A stretch of DNA of 64,000 nt from the NCBI GenBank assembly GCA_040772005.1, contig JAXGYZ010000009.1, forward strand, positions 205,701 through 269,700, in the 5' to 3' direction. The notes beneath the pieces are model-generated. The model saw nothing but the letters and a program-made list of their open reading frames with translations. It did not search any database and had not been told where the DNA came from. A program made the position numbers and the translations under genes. Within the stretch, counting starts at the first letter, position 1; every line of letters starts with the position of its first letter. Source of the DNA: MWBF01 sp040772005 (lineage in GTDB: Bacteria; Chloroflexota; Anaerolineae; CG2-30-64-16). Positions 44,563-52,595 of this stretch are shown here, piece after piece.

Positions 44563-45697
44563 GCGCGCCCATATCCCGCAGCACGCGCTGGACCGCCGGG
44601 GTGAAGTCCGGCAGCAGGTCCAGCAGTTCCCACGCCAGCAGGTGCCATAGGTCGTCGTCCGTCGCGCGCAGCGCGAGCAGGCTGGTGTGCAGCCGGTCAA
44701 TATCCGCAGCATTCGTGCGCGCCAGCTCCTCCGCAATCGCATCGAGGTGGCCGGTCACCCGGGTGATGCCCTGTTCCGCCGCCGCAGCGCGTACCGGCGC
44801 GAGAGCATCTTCGATGTCGCCCGCCGTGAGCGCACCGGCAGCCAAATTGCGGTCGAGCGTGCTGGCCGGGTCGCGGCCGCTGTCGTAGAGGGAGCCGGGG
44901 CGGTAGTCGTCCTCGATATCTTCGTCCGGCAGCAGCCGGCCATGCACATAGGTGTCGCCGCCGATCGATTCCCCTTCGCCCGCGACTTCCAGTTGACCCA
45001 GCGGGCCGCCGGGCAACGTGGCGAGGCTGTCATCGGCCAGCATGCCCGCTTCCTCCTGCATGTCGGCCCAGTCCTCGACGCCCATGTCATCAGCCTGCGC
45101 ATCGAAGTCAAACTGATCTGCGCCCGGCATCCCGCCGTCCAGGTGCGCCAGGTCGAAGGCTTCCTCGCCCTCGGTCAGCCCGTCCATTTCATCCAGGGCG
45201 AGCACGTCGTCGCGCGCGGGGATGCGGCTGTCATCTGGCGCAGCCGCGCCCTGAGCGTTCGTCTCAGGCAGGCCCCTGACCATCCGGCCCACCCGAACCC
45301 CACCAGGATGCTCCCCTTCCTGCGCCAGGATGTCATCCTGCAGCCCGCCGACAAGCGCCTGACCCTCCTCCCCCGCGGGCGGCTGCCAGGCCGAGCCGTG
45401 AGCGAGAGCCAGCGCATTGAAGTTCTCCAGCAGCGCCTCCAGCCGTTCGGCCAGTGCGGCGTCGCCTTCGACTATCGCTTCGAGCGCGCCGATGACCTCC
45501 GCCCGGTTCGACTCCGGCTCAGAGCGAAACTCGTCCCACAGCGGGGTGTACATGTCGCTCTCGCGCATCCGGGCCGCGAGCAGGTCCCGTAGCTCCTCGA
45601 CCAGGCTGATGCCTTCGGGCCCGGCCTGACCTTCCAGTTCCTCCCCGCCCCGGCGGTCCAACAGCAATACAAGATCAACGATATCATTCACAGCCAT
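44534..45697 (-). CDS. Acidic protein of unknown function
   Basis: The 387-residue protein is strongly acidic, with a helical N-terminal part (about 1-100: NDIVDLVLLLDRRGGEELEG, RAEVIGALEAIVEGDAALAE), a disordered Asp/Glu/Gly-rich middle (about 105-285) and a helical C-terminal part (about 290-375: DIDRLHTSLLALRATDDDLW). I do not recognise a family. The final residues GEQVNR and the TGA are encoded by the short-word repeat array. It could be a scaffold or interaction protein. ATG 45697 is weakly preceded by a GAGGGATGA site. Confidence 0.65.
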   Translation of the reverse strand: MAVNDIVDLVLLLDRRGGEELEGQAGPEGISLVEELRDLLAARMRESDMYTPLWDEFRSEPESNRAEVIGALEAIVEGDAALAERLEALLENFNALALAHGSAWQPPAGEEGQALVGGLQDDILAQEGEHPGGVRVGRMVRGLPETNAQGAAAPDDSRIPARDDVLALDEMDGLTEGEEAFDLAHLDGGMPGADQFDFDAQADDMGVEDWADMQEEAGMLADDSLATLPGGPLGQLEVAGEGESIGGDTYVHGRLLPDEDIEDDYRPGSLYDSGRDPASTLDRNLAAGALTAGDIEDALAPVRAAAAEQGITRVTGHLDAIAEELARTNAADIDRLHTSLLALRATDDDLWHLLAWELLDLLPDFTPAVQRVLRDMGAPFDGEQVNR

Positions 45698-45799
45698 GAT
45701 TCATCCCTCTCATCATCTCGCAAGATTTCGCTGCAACCAGTCTAGCACACCCCGGCGACGGCGTATGGAGCCAAGCCCACATACCCCCATCCGCAACCC

Positions 45800-45861
45800 T
45801 ATCACCTTGTCACCTCTTCCCCCGTTCCCCCCGTCACCTTGTCACCCCGTCACCTTGTCAC
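45800..45861. repeat. TCACCTTG/CCCCGTTC short-word array
   Basis: About eight degenerate units such as TCACCTTGTCACC and CCGTTCCCCC lie directly upstream of the MFS gene. The array is the same family as 27477-27553 and 44510-44562. Its last unit supplies TTGTCA, the -35 box of the promoter at 45839-45867. Confidence 0.75.
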
Positions 45862-45867
45862 TATAAT
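45839..45867 (+). promoter_or_regulatory. Promoter for a leaderless MFS mRNA, -35 box from a repeat
   Basis: TTGTCA (45839-45844) and TATAAT (45862-45867) are 17 bases apart. Only 7 bases separate the -10 box from ATG 45875, so transcription should start at or next to the A of the ATG. No ribosome site is visible, which agrees with leaderless translation. Confidence 0.7.
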
Positions 45868-45874
45868 ACGCTCC

Positions 45875-47170
45875 ATGAAGCCACACCTCCCGGCCACGTT
45901 CCGCGCGCTGCGCCACCACAACTTCCGGCTCTGGTTCTTCGGTCAGGGATTTTCGCTTATCGGCACGTGGATGCAGACCATGGCCCAGCAGGTCCTGGTG
46001 TACCGGCTGACCGGCTCCGCAACCGCGCTGGGCATCGTGACAGCCATCGGGCTGATCCCCCTCATCCCGCTCTCGCTCTGGGGCGGTTCGATTGCCGACC
46101 GGGTCTCCCGCCGGACCATCATCCTGTTCTCGCAGATCGTAATGATGGCGCAGGCGTTCATCCTGGCTGCGCTCACATGGCAGGGCGTCGTGCAGATCTG
46201 GCACGTCTATGTGCTGGCGTTTCTGCTGGGCGCGGCCCAGGCCATCGACATGCCCGCGCGGCAGGCGTTTATCGTGGACATGGTCGCGAACCGCGAGGAC
46301 CTGACCAATGCCATCGCGCTGAACTCAACCATCTTCAACGGTGCGCGGGCGCTGGGACCGGCGCTCGCGGGCACACTGGTGGCCGCGCTGGGCGAGGGCC
46401 CGGCCTTCTTTCTCAACGGCCTGAGCTTTGTGGCGGTCATCATCAGCCTGCTGTTGATGCATGACCTGCCCTTGCGCCGCATCGCCTCCCGCAGCGGTCG
46501 CAACCTGGCCGGCCACATGGCCGAGGGCTTCCGCTACATCCTCACCCGGCAGACCATTGTCGTCCTGATCAGTCTCGTGGCGGTCAGCGCGTTCATGTCG
46601 ATGCCCTACAGCACGCTCCAGCCGGTATTTGCCGGGGAGGTGCTCAACGACAGCGCGCAGCCCGTGATCCACTATCTGTGCGACGGACCGGCCCCGCGCT
46701 TCCGCTGCGAGTCGCCGGAGGCGCTGCCGCTCGGCATCCTGTTGACTGCGGTGGGCGTCGGCGCGGTGATCGGCGCGCTGGCCGTCGCATCGCTGCCCAA
46801 CTCTGCGCGGCGGGGACCCTTCCTCACGCTGGGCAACCTGGGCTTCCCTGCGCTGCTGGTTGCCTTTTCGCTCTCGCGCTCGTTCCTCCTGTCCGTGCTC
46901 CTGCTGATGGGCGTGGGTGCCAGCTTTGTCTTCCAAAACTCGCTTGCCAACACGCTGCTGCAGCTTGCGGTGCCGGACGAGGTGCGGGGCCGCGTGATGA
47001 GCGTCTACACCCTGGTCTTTCAGAGCATGATGCGGCTGGGCGGCTTGCAGGCCGGGCTGATGGCCGATCGCTTCGGTGCGCCGTTCGCGGTGTTTCTCGG
47101 CGCAGTTGTCTCGCTCGGCTACGGGCTGTTCGTGGCGCTGCGCTATCCCCGGGTGAGGAACATGGCATGA
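45875..47170 (+). CDS. MFS transporter (MFS_3/enterobactin-exporter type)
   Basis: The 431-residue permease has about 11-12 helices, LRHHNFRLWFFGQGFSLIGT at the N-terminus, the motif GGSIADRVSRRTIILFSQ in the loop between helices 2 and 3, and LAVPDEVRGRVMSVYTLVF in the second half. Relatives export siderophores, macrolides or other drugs. A small insert with Cys (CDGPAPRFRCE) lies in a loop. ATG 45875 is probably leaderless. The stop overlaps the HAD gene start (ATGA). Confidence 0.88.
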   Translation: MKPHLPATFRALRHHNFRLWFFGQGFSLIGTWMQTMAQQVLVYRLTGSATALGIVTAIGLIPLIPLSLWGGSIADRVSRRTIILFSQIVMMAQAFILAALTWQGVVQIWHVYVLAFLLGAAQAIDMPARQAFIVDMVANREDLTNAIALNSTIFNGARALGPALAGTLVAALGEGPAFFLNGLSFVAVIISLLLMHDLPLRRIASRSGRNLAGHMAEGFRYILTRQTIVVLISLVAVSAFMSMPYSTLQPVFAGEVLNDSAQPVIHYLCDGPAPRFRCESPEALPLGILLTAVGVGAVIGALAVASLPNSARRGPFLTLGNLGFPALLVAFSLSRSFLLSVLLLMGVGASFVFQNSLANTLLQLAVPDEVRGRVMSVYTLVFQSMMRLGGLQAGLMADRFGAPFAVFLGAVVSLGYGLFVALRYPRVRNMA

Positions 47171-48189
47171 GCGCATCTCGCTCTATGTTCATTCCCGGCC
47201 TGGGCCGGTTGCCGGCTGACAGCGGGCTGATCCCCCGGCAGACGGGCGGTGACGGGCGGTTCCAGGTAGGCGCGGGCGGTGTGACCTCGATTCATGCCAC
47301 GGGCGACGGAAAGGTGGAGTTCATCGCCTTTCACAGTGCGGGGGAGGGGCCGGATACAGGCCACACGCTGGCCTATGTGGGGTCCAGCCTGGGCTATCCG
47401 GCATTCTATCCCGTCCACGAAGTCAGCCTGGAGCGGCCCGTGCAGGCCGTGCTGATGGACCTGGACGGCACGAGCGTCCACAGCGAAGGCTTCTGGACGT
47501 GGATCATCGAGCAGACGACCGCCAGCCTGCTCCGCAATCCCCGCTTCACCCTCGAACCGGCGGACCTGCCTTATGTCTCCGGCCACAGCGTGTCGGAGCA
47601 CCTGCAGTACTGCGTGACCAAGTACTGCCCCGACCGGACGGTCGAGCAGGCACGGGAGTTCTACTTCGAACACGCCCGCCGCGAGATGCGGGCCATCCTC
47701 GAGGGCCGGGGCCGGGCCGATGCCTTTCAGCCGGCGCCTGGGCTGAAGGAATTCCTGCCGGCGCTCAAGGCCGCAGGGATCCGCATCGCGCTGGTAACTT
47801 CGGGGCTGCACGAGAAGGCGTATCCGGAGATTGTCGCCGCGTTCCGCACGCTGGGCCTGGGCGACCCGGCGGAGTTCTACGATGCGATCATCACCGCCGG
47901 CTACCCGCTGGGCCGGGGCGCGGCGGGCACGCTGGGCGAGCTGACCCCCAAGCCGCACCCCTGGCTCTACGCCGAGGCCGCGCGCGTCGGCCTGGGCATC
48001 CCCTTCAACGAGCGCAATCGCGTCGTGGGCATCGAGGATTCGGGCGCGGGTGTCTGCGCCATCCGCCTGGCCGGGTTTCCCACGATCGGCCTGACCGGGG
48101 GGAACATCGAGGCTAGCGGGACGCGCGGCCTATGCAGCCATTTCTGCGCGGACCTGGCGGCCGTGTGGCGCGTGGTGATGGGCGGATGA
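47167..48189 (+). CDS. HAD-superfamily hydrolase with an N-terminal extension
   Basis: The 340-residue protein has HAD motif I in VLMDLDGTSVH (about 95-105), motif II in IALVTSGLHE, Lys in LTPKPHPWLY and motif IV in VGIEDSGAGVCA. The helical cap lies between motifs I and II, as in beta-phosphoglucomutase/phosphatase types. The first 90 residues are an extra beta-rich part not seen in typical members. It is translationally coupled to the MFS gene. The target duplication of the MITE at 48193 includes this gene's stop codon, so the element landed right at the gene end. Confidence 0.85.
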   Translation: MSASRSMFIPGLGRLPADSGLIPRQTGGDGRFQVGAGGVTSIHATGDGKVEFIAFHSAGEGPDTGHTLAYVGSSLGYPAFYPVHEVSLERPVQAVLMDLDGTSVHSEGFWTWIIEQTTASLLRNPRFTLEPADLPYVSGHSVSEHLQYCVTKYCPDRTVEQAREFYFEHARREMRAILEGRGRADAFQPAPGLKEFLPALKAAGIRIALVTSGLHEKAYPEIVAAFRTLGLGDPAEFYDAIITAGYPLGRGAAGTLGELTPKPHPWLYAEAARVGLGIPFNERNRVVGIEDSGAGVCAIRLAGFPTIGLTGGNIEASGTRGLCSHFCADLAAVWRVVMGG

Positions 48190-48192
48190 TAG

Positions 48193-48364
48193 CAGGGTGG
48201 TTTCATAGTGCGCCAGGTGAACCCGCCTAGCAACTGAAGTTGCGGCTACCCTTGCGAAGTCTGCCTACGCAGACTGGAACTAACCGGCGTAGGCCGGTTT
48301 CGTAGGGGTAGCCGCAGTTTCAACTGCCAGGTGGAAGGCCCGATTGCAACATGACTTCGCCCTG
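48193..48364 (+). mobile_element. 172-bp MITE-like element, copy C
   Basis: It starts CAGGGTGGTTTCATAG and ends GACTTCGCCCTG. The exact 9-bp duplication GGATGATAG lies at 48184-48192 and 48365-48373. It is almost identical to copy A, 43.7 kb away and in the same orientation, which points to recent movement. It lies between the HAD gene and tRNA-Leu. Confidence 0.92.
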
Positions 48365-48426
48365 GGATGATAGGCACCCACTTTGGCAAAAGCCGCCCGC
48401 AAATGATACAATCTGGTTTGTTTCAG

Positions 48427-48510
48427 GGGACGGTGGCGAAATGGCATACGCATCGGTCTTAAAAACCGAGGGGTGAACAGCCCGTGTGGGTTCGAGTCCC
48501 ACCCGTCCTA
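48427..48510 (+). tRNA. tRNA-Leu (anticodon UAA)
   Basis: The 84-base class II tRNA has an acceptor GGGACGG paired with CCGTCCT (one G-U), an anticodon stem TCGGT/ACCGA with loop CTTAAAA (anticodon TAA), a long variable arm of about 14 bases and T arm GTGGG-TTCGAGT-CCCAC, then discriminator A. CCA is not encoded. Confidence 0.95.
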
Positions 48511-48571
48511 TTGTCTCTTCCCTGCCGGATGCACCAAAGGGCTCCACAGCTTTAGCCTTCGGAGACAAGGT

Positions 48572-49450
48572 ATGTTTGGCGAAACCACCGCTTCTGTACA
48601 AGTCGTGACTTCACCCTGGGCCTCGTCGCTGTATGATCTTGTAGAGTCGGCAGAGGAACAGTTGCTCCTTGTGTCACCGTACTTGGGCAGACAGCCTTTG
48701 ACGAAGATCGCCCAAATCCTCCATGCAAAGTCATCAAACGGCGGTGTTCGCGTTAGGGTTCTGACAAATCTAGCCGTAGACAATCTATTGAGCGGTTCTC
48801 TTGATATCTGCGCTCTTCGGGACCTGGTCTTTTCTCTACCAGGCACCATAGTAACCTACTTGCCCGGTCTCCATGCCAAAGTTTATGTCGCAGATGCTCG
48901 AACTGCGATCATTTCATCCGGTAATCTGACGGCTGCCGGCCTCACCGTCAACTATGAATATGGCGTTCTCATGCGCAATTCCCCATTGGTAGCCACAGTA
49001 ACACAGGATATTACCCGGTATGCATTACTAGGAAGCAAGGTATCGTTCGAGACTTTGGAAGCTTTGGCATCCGCTACTGAGGACTTGAAGATAGTTCAAC
49101 AGCGAGCCACGCGATCCATCAGCAAGAATCTGAGGACGGAATTCGAGGCACGTACGGCACAAGCGAGGCTAGAGCTATTAAGGATTCGCGCACAAGGAAA
49201 GACAACTCACGGTATCTTTTCTGAAACTATCCTCTATCTGTTGGAGCAAAAAGGCCCGCTAACAACGGCTGAGTTGCATCCATTCGTGCAACAGATTCAC
49301 CCTGATCTCTGTGATGACTCGATTGACCGTGTAATCGGTGAAGTTCACTTCGGCAAAAGGTGGAAACACTACGTTCGCAATGCTCAACAGTCTCTCAAGC
49401 GGCAGGGACTAATCGAGTATGATGGCAAGCACTGGCGTCGTGCTCTCTGA
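48572..49450 (+). CDS. Phospholipase D-like nuclease with C-terminal winged helix
   Basis: The 292-residue protein has one HKD-type motif split as LHAKVYVAD...SSGNLTAAGL (about 120-150), so it would need to dimerise for activity. The C-terminal 90 residues (LLEQKGPLTTAELHPFVQ, WKHYVRNAQQSLKRQGLIEY) resemble the winged helix of Mrr-type restriction enzymes. The DNA is visibly AT-richer than the neighbours and lies beside a tRNA gene, suggesting transfer. A role in restriction or defence is inferred. ATG 48572 follows GGAGACAAGGT. Confidence 0.75.
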   Translation: MFGETTASVQVVTSPWASSLYDLVESAEEQLLLVSPYLGRQPLTKIAQILHAKSSNGGVRVRVLTNLAVDNLLSGSLDICALRDLVFSLPGTIVTYLPGLHAKVYVADARTAIISSGNLTAAGLTVNYEYGVLMRNSPLVATVTQDITRYALLGSKVSFETLEALASATEDLKIVQQRATRSISKNLRTEFEARTAQARLELLRIRAQGKTTHGIFSETILYLLEQKGPLTTAELHPFVQQIHPDLCDDSIDRVIGEVHFGKRWKHYVRNAQQSLKRQGLIEYDGKHWRRAL

Positions 49451-49522
49451 GTTGTGCCTACATACCCGCAAGAGCTTGTGCGGCTCGCTAATGGCATACG
49501 AGGATGGGCGGATTAGCACATA

Positions 49523-50308
49523 TCACGTGGTGCCTGAACCCGCCTCCCCAATCGTGAACGCGACGAACCTCCGCACCTCGGCCAGCTCGTCCCCACCGAT
49601 TGGGTCGTCGTTCCGGTTCAGCCGCCAGTCCCATGCGCGCTCGATAAGCCCGGCCCACTGCGGATACGTCGCCCGCGCCCACCCCGCGGCCGCCGGCTTG
49701 GATGCCTGCATGCCCTGCGCCAGCGAGTAGAGCGCCCGGCACATCGTCAGCACCACGTACGCCTGCGCACCCCGCCGGTTCTCGATCTCATCCCCCTCCA
49801 GGATCGCCCCGCGCCACCAGTTCAGGTGCTCCCGCACGACCTGGATGAACTCGTCCCGGCTGATGGGCGGAATCACAGCCTGCGGCGGCGGCCCGTACAG
49901 CGTCACCCCGACCTCGCGGATCATGTACCAGTTGAGCACCCAGTCCCGGTTCAGCTCGCGCGGGTGAAACGGCTCGCCCGGGCTGATGACCGCGCCCAGG
50001 TGCGGCGTCGTCTGGCAGACGCGCAGCCCCTCCAGCGACAGGTACAGCACCTCGATGCGCCCGGCCCAGGCCGGATAGTGGGCAGCCAGGTCGTCATGGA
50101 GCAGGCGCAGGCGTTCCAGCGTGTCCGCATCCAAGTCATCGGCCAATGCGGCAAGCAAATCGACATCGCTGCGCGCCGGGTCGAAGTCGCCGCTGACCAG
50201 CGAGCCGAACAGGTACAGGCCGGTCAACTGGTCGCCCAGCACGCGGCGGTGCTCCGCCAGCAGATCGGCCAGGAGGCTGTTCACTTCCGGATAGGTGGTA
50301 TTGTACAT
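49523..50308 (-). CDS. Nucleotidyltransferase of the aminoglycoside adenylyltransferase type
   Basis: The 261-residue protein has the polymerase-beta-fold signature GLYLFGSLVSGDFDPARSDV followed by DLL, i.e. GS...DxD, and a C-terminal helical DUF4111-like domain (YVVLTMCRALYSLAQG, KPAAAGWARATYPQWAGLIE) as in streptomycin 3''-adenylyltransferases. It could modify an antibiotic or another small molecule; resistance is not shown by sequence alone. It has no ribosome site and is probably leaderless (see 50315-50320). Confidence 0.83.
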   Translation of the reverse strand: MYNTTYPEVNSLLADLLAEHRRVLGDQLTGLYLFGSLVSGDFDPARSDVDLLAALADDLDADTLERLRLLHDDLAAHYPAWAGRIEVLYLSLEGLRVCQTTPHLGAVISPGEPFHPRELNRDWVLNWYMIREVGVTLYGPPPQAVIPPISRDEFIQVVREHLNWWRGAILEGDEIENRRGAQAYVVLTMCRALYSLAQGMQASKPAAAGWARATYPQWAGLIERAWDWRLNRNDDPIGGDELAEVRRFVAFTIGEAGSGTT

Positions 50309-50314
50309 GCGGGG

Positions 50315-50320
50315 ATTATA
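50315..50320 (-). promoter_or_regulatory. Extended -10 box for a leaderless nucleotidyltransferase mRNA
   Basis: TGCTATAAT on the reverse strand is followed by CCCCGC and then the ATG at 50308, so transcription would begin at the start codon. There is no good -35 hexamer, as expected when the extended -10 suffices. Confidence 0.55.
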
Positions 50321-50459
50321 GCACGTAGGGGGTTTTGTGGTAGATTAACGACCGTAAGTACGGACATGAACCGCAACGACGCGAAGTGCCCTCAGGACCC
50401 CAGTTTCCCGAACCCTTCGCGCTCTTCGCGCCTTCGCGGTGAGCATACATGGAGCAGTC

Positions 50460-51308
50460 ATGCAGCAGATCGACATGACCGACCTGGAGCGCATCATCGC
50501 CGGCGCGCTGGCCGAGGACATCGGCGACGGCGACCTGACGACGCGCAGCACGATCCCGGCGGGCGCGCGGCTCCACGGCGTGTTCCTGGCAAAGGCCGGC
50601 GGCATCATCGCGGGCCTGGACGTGGCCCGGGAGGTGTTCCGGCAGCTCGACCCGGCGGTCGTCTTCACGGCGCACGTCCGTGACGGCGGCCCGCTCCGGC
50701 GGGGCCAGCGTTTTGCAGAGGTGGCCGGACCGGGTCGGGCGCTGCTGACGGGCGAGCGCACCGCGCTCAACTTCCTGCAGCGCATGTCGGGGATCGCCAC
50801 GGCCACGCGGCGCTACGTCGACGCGGTCAGCGGCACGCGTGCGGTGATCCTCGACACGCGCAAGACCGTGCCCGGCCTGCGCCTGCTGGATAAGTGGGCC
50901 GTGCGGCTCGGCGGCGGGCAGAATCACCGGACCGGGCTGTACGACATGGCGCTCATCAAGGATAACCACATTGCGGCCGTGGGCAGCCTGGCCGAGGCAG
51001 TGCGCCGCGTGCGCAGCCTGGACACGCGCGGCCGGCCCATCGAGGTGGAGGTCACGACGCTCGACCAACTGCGCGAGGCCCTGGCGCTCCAGCCGCCCGT
51101 CGACCGCATCATGCTGGACAACATGGACCTGGATACCATGACTGCCGCCGTCCGCCTGGCCGGAGGCCGCGTGCCGCTGGAGGCCTCTGGCGGCGTCAAC
51201 CTCGACACCGTCGCCGCCATTGCCAGGACAGGCGTAGACTACATCTCGGTCGGCGCGCTCACGCATTCGGTCGTCGCGCTCGACATTTCGTTGGAAATTA
51301 CAGATTGA
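50460..51308 (+). CDS. nadC: Nicotinate-nucleotide pyrophosphorylase (carboxylating)
   Basis: It converts quinolinate and PRPP to nicotinate mononucleotide. The 282 residues include LAEDIGDGDLTT, the PRPP/quinolinate site GERTALNFLQRMSGIAT, DTRKTVPGLRLLDKWAVR, GGGQNHRTGLYD, IKDNHI and EASGGVNLDTV. ATG 50460 follows GGAGCAGTC. It is first in a nadC-nadA-nadB operon. The stop TGA lies in a GATTGAAGATTGA repeat word. Confidence 0.96.
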   Translation: MQQIDMTDLERIIAGALAEDIGDGDLTTRSTIPAGARLHGVFLAKAGGIIAGLDVAREVFRQLDPAVVFTAHVRDGGPLRRGQRFAEVAGPGRALLTGERTALNFLQRMSGIATATRRYVDAVSGTRAVILDTRKTVPGLRLLDKWAVRLGGGQNHRTGLYDMALIKDNHIAAVGSLAEAVRRVRSLDTRGRPIEVEVTTLDQLREALALQPPVDRIMLDNMDLDTMTAAVRLAGGRVPLEASGGVNLDTVAAIARTGVDYISVGALTHSVVALDISLEITD

Positions 51309-51370
51309 AGATTGAAAATTGGCCGGCAAACCAGCGGAATCTTCAATCTTCAATCTGCAATCTTCAATCG
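51296..51370. repeat. GATTGAAGATTG inverted repeat in the nadC-nadA gap
   Basis: ATTACAGATTGAAGATTGAA (51299-51318) is mirrored by TTCAATCTTCAATCTGCAAT further right. The left arm contains the nadC stop codon (51306-51308). Nothing else fills this operon gap except the nadA ribosome site. Confidence 0.8.
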
Positions 51371-51383
51371 GAGAGAGGGACAC

Positions 51384-52457
51384 ATGCCGACACTCCAACC
51401 CACCGACCGCACCGGGCAGTCGGTTGATGATATCTACCGGGACCTCGCCGCTCGCATGGGCGGTTACACCCCGGCGTTCGAGCTGCGCGTCAAGGCGGAA
51501 CTGGCCTACGAGATCAACCAGCTCAAGGTGGCGCGCAACGCCGTGATCCTGGGCCACAACTACATGGAAGCGGCCCTGTTTCACACGATTCCCGATTACG
51601 TGGGCGATTCGCTGGACCTGAGCCGGAAGGCCGCGGCGACCGACCGGGACATCATCATCTTCTGCGGCGTCAGGTTCATGGCTGAGACGGCCAAGATCCT
51701 CAACCCGTCGCGCACGGTCCTGCTGCCCTCGCTCAAGGCGGGCTGTTCGCTGGCCGCCAGCATCACGGCGGACGACGTGCGCGCGCTCAAGGCGCGCTTC
51801 CCCGGCGTGCCGGTCGTCACCTACGTCAATACCTATGCCGACGTCAAGGCCGAGAGCGATATCTGCTGCACGTCGGGCAACGCGGCTGCGGTCGTCGAAT
51901 CGCTCGGCACGGACACGATTATCTTCCTGCCCGACGAGTACCTGGCGCGGAACGTGGCCCGCGAGACGGGCAAGCACATCATCTTCCCGACGCGCCTGCC
52001 CAACGGCCAACTCCACGCCGATACAGAGATCCAGTACGATATGGTGGGCTGGCGTGGTCGCTGCGAGGTCCATGAGCAGTTCAACGTGGCCGACATCGCG
52101 AACGTGCGGGCCCAGTTCCCCGACGTGGTCATCCTGGCCCACCCGGAGTGCAGCCCGGAGGTCGTCGCGGCCTCCGACTTCTCCGGCAGCACCAACGCCA
52201 TGATCCGCTACGTCGAGCAAACTCAGGCGCCGCACTATCTGCTGCTGACCGAGTGCTCGATGGGCGAGAATGTGGCCGCGGCAAATCCCGACAAGGAGAT
52301 GCTCCGGCTGTGCAGCGTGCGCTGCCCGCACATGGGCCAGATTACGCTGGAGATGACGCGCGACTCGCTCCTGCATACCCAGTATGTCATCGACGTGCCG
52401 GAGGACATCCGCGTGCGCGCGTACCGGGCGGTCGAACGAATGCTACATATAGGCTGA
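51384..52457 (+). CDS. nadA: Quinolinate synthase A
   Basis: This [4Fe-4S] enzyme condenses iminoaspartate with dihydroxyacetone phosphate to quinolinate. The 357 residues carry the three cluster Cys in KAGCSLAA, AHPECSPE and LCSVRCPHMGQI, with NAVILGHNYMEA and YVNTYADVKAESD as family motifs. ATG 51384 follows CGGAGAGAGGGACAC. Cluster lability implies low-oxygen or protected conditions. Confidence 0.96.
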   Translation: MPTLQPTDRTGQSVDDIYRDLAARMGGYTPAFELRVKAELAYEINQLKVARNAVILGHNYMEAALFHTIPDYVGDSLDLSRKAAATDRDIIIFCGVRFMAETAKILNPSRTVLLPSLKAGCSLAASITADDVRALKARFPGVPVVTYVNTYADVKAESDICCTSGNAAAVVESLGTDTIIFLPDEYLARNVARETGKHIIFPTRLPNGQLHADTEIQYDMVGWRGRCEVHEQFNVADIANVRAQFPDVVILAHPECSPEVVAASDFSGSTNAMIRYVEQTQAPHYLLLTECSMGENVAAANPDKEMLRLCSVRCPHMGQITLEMTRDSLLHTQYVIDVPEDIRVRAYRAVERMLHIG

Positions 52458-52468
52458 TTCGCGACGGG

Positions 52469-52580
52469 GGTTGCAGGTTCGAAGGTTGAAAGTTGAAGGT
52501 TGTTCCCGGTGCAGCACCTCAGCGCCACGACCAACCTGCAACCGGTAACCTTCCAACCTTCAACCTTCCAACCTGTAACC
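52469..52580. repeat. AAGGTTGAAAGTTGAAGG inverted repeat in the nadA-nadB gap
   Basis: GGTTGCAGGTTCGAAGGTTG (52469-52488) and following units pair with CAACCTGCAACCGGTAACCT, TTCCAACCTTCAACC and similar units to 52580. In the nadB frame it would translate into a false QPVTFQPSTFQPV extension. Confidence 0.8.
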
Positions 52581-52595
52581 ATTACCCGAGGCCTC

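Noticed and set aside
48473..48571. Extended start of the PLD nuclease overlapping tRNA-Leu
   Set aside because: It would read through the tRNA 3' half; ATG 48572 has a proper ribosome site.
48480..49520. tRNA-Leu as an integrase attachment site with a second att copy downstream
   Set aside because: No repeat of the tRNA 3' end and no integrase were found downstream, so only a transfer hint from base composition remains.
52500..52595. N-terminal extension of NadB (32 residues)
   Set aside because: The codons are the AAGGTTG repeat (QPVTFQPSTFQPV); the family N-terminus and a ribosome site begin at 52596.
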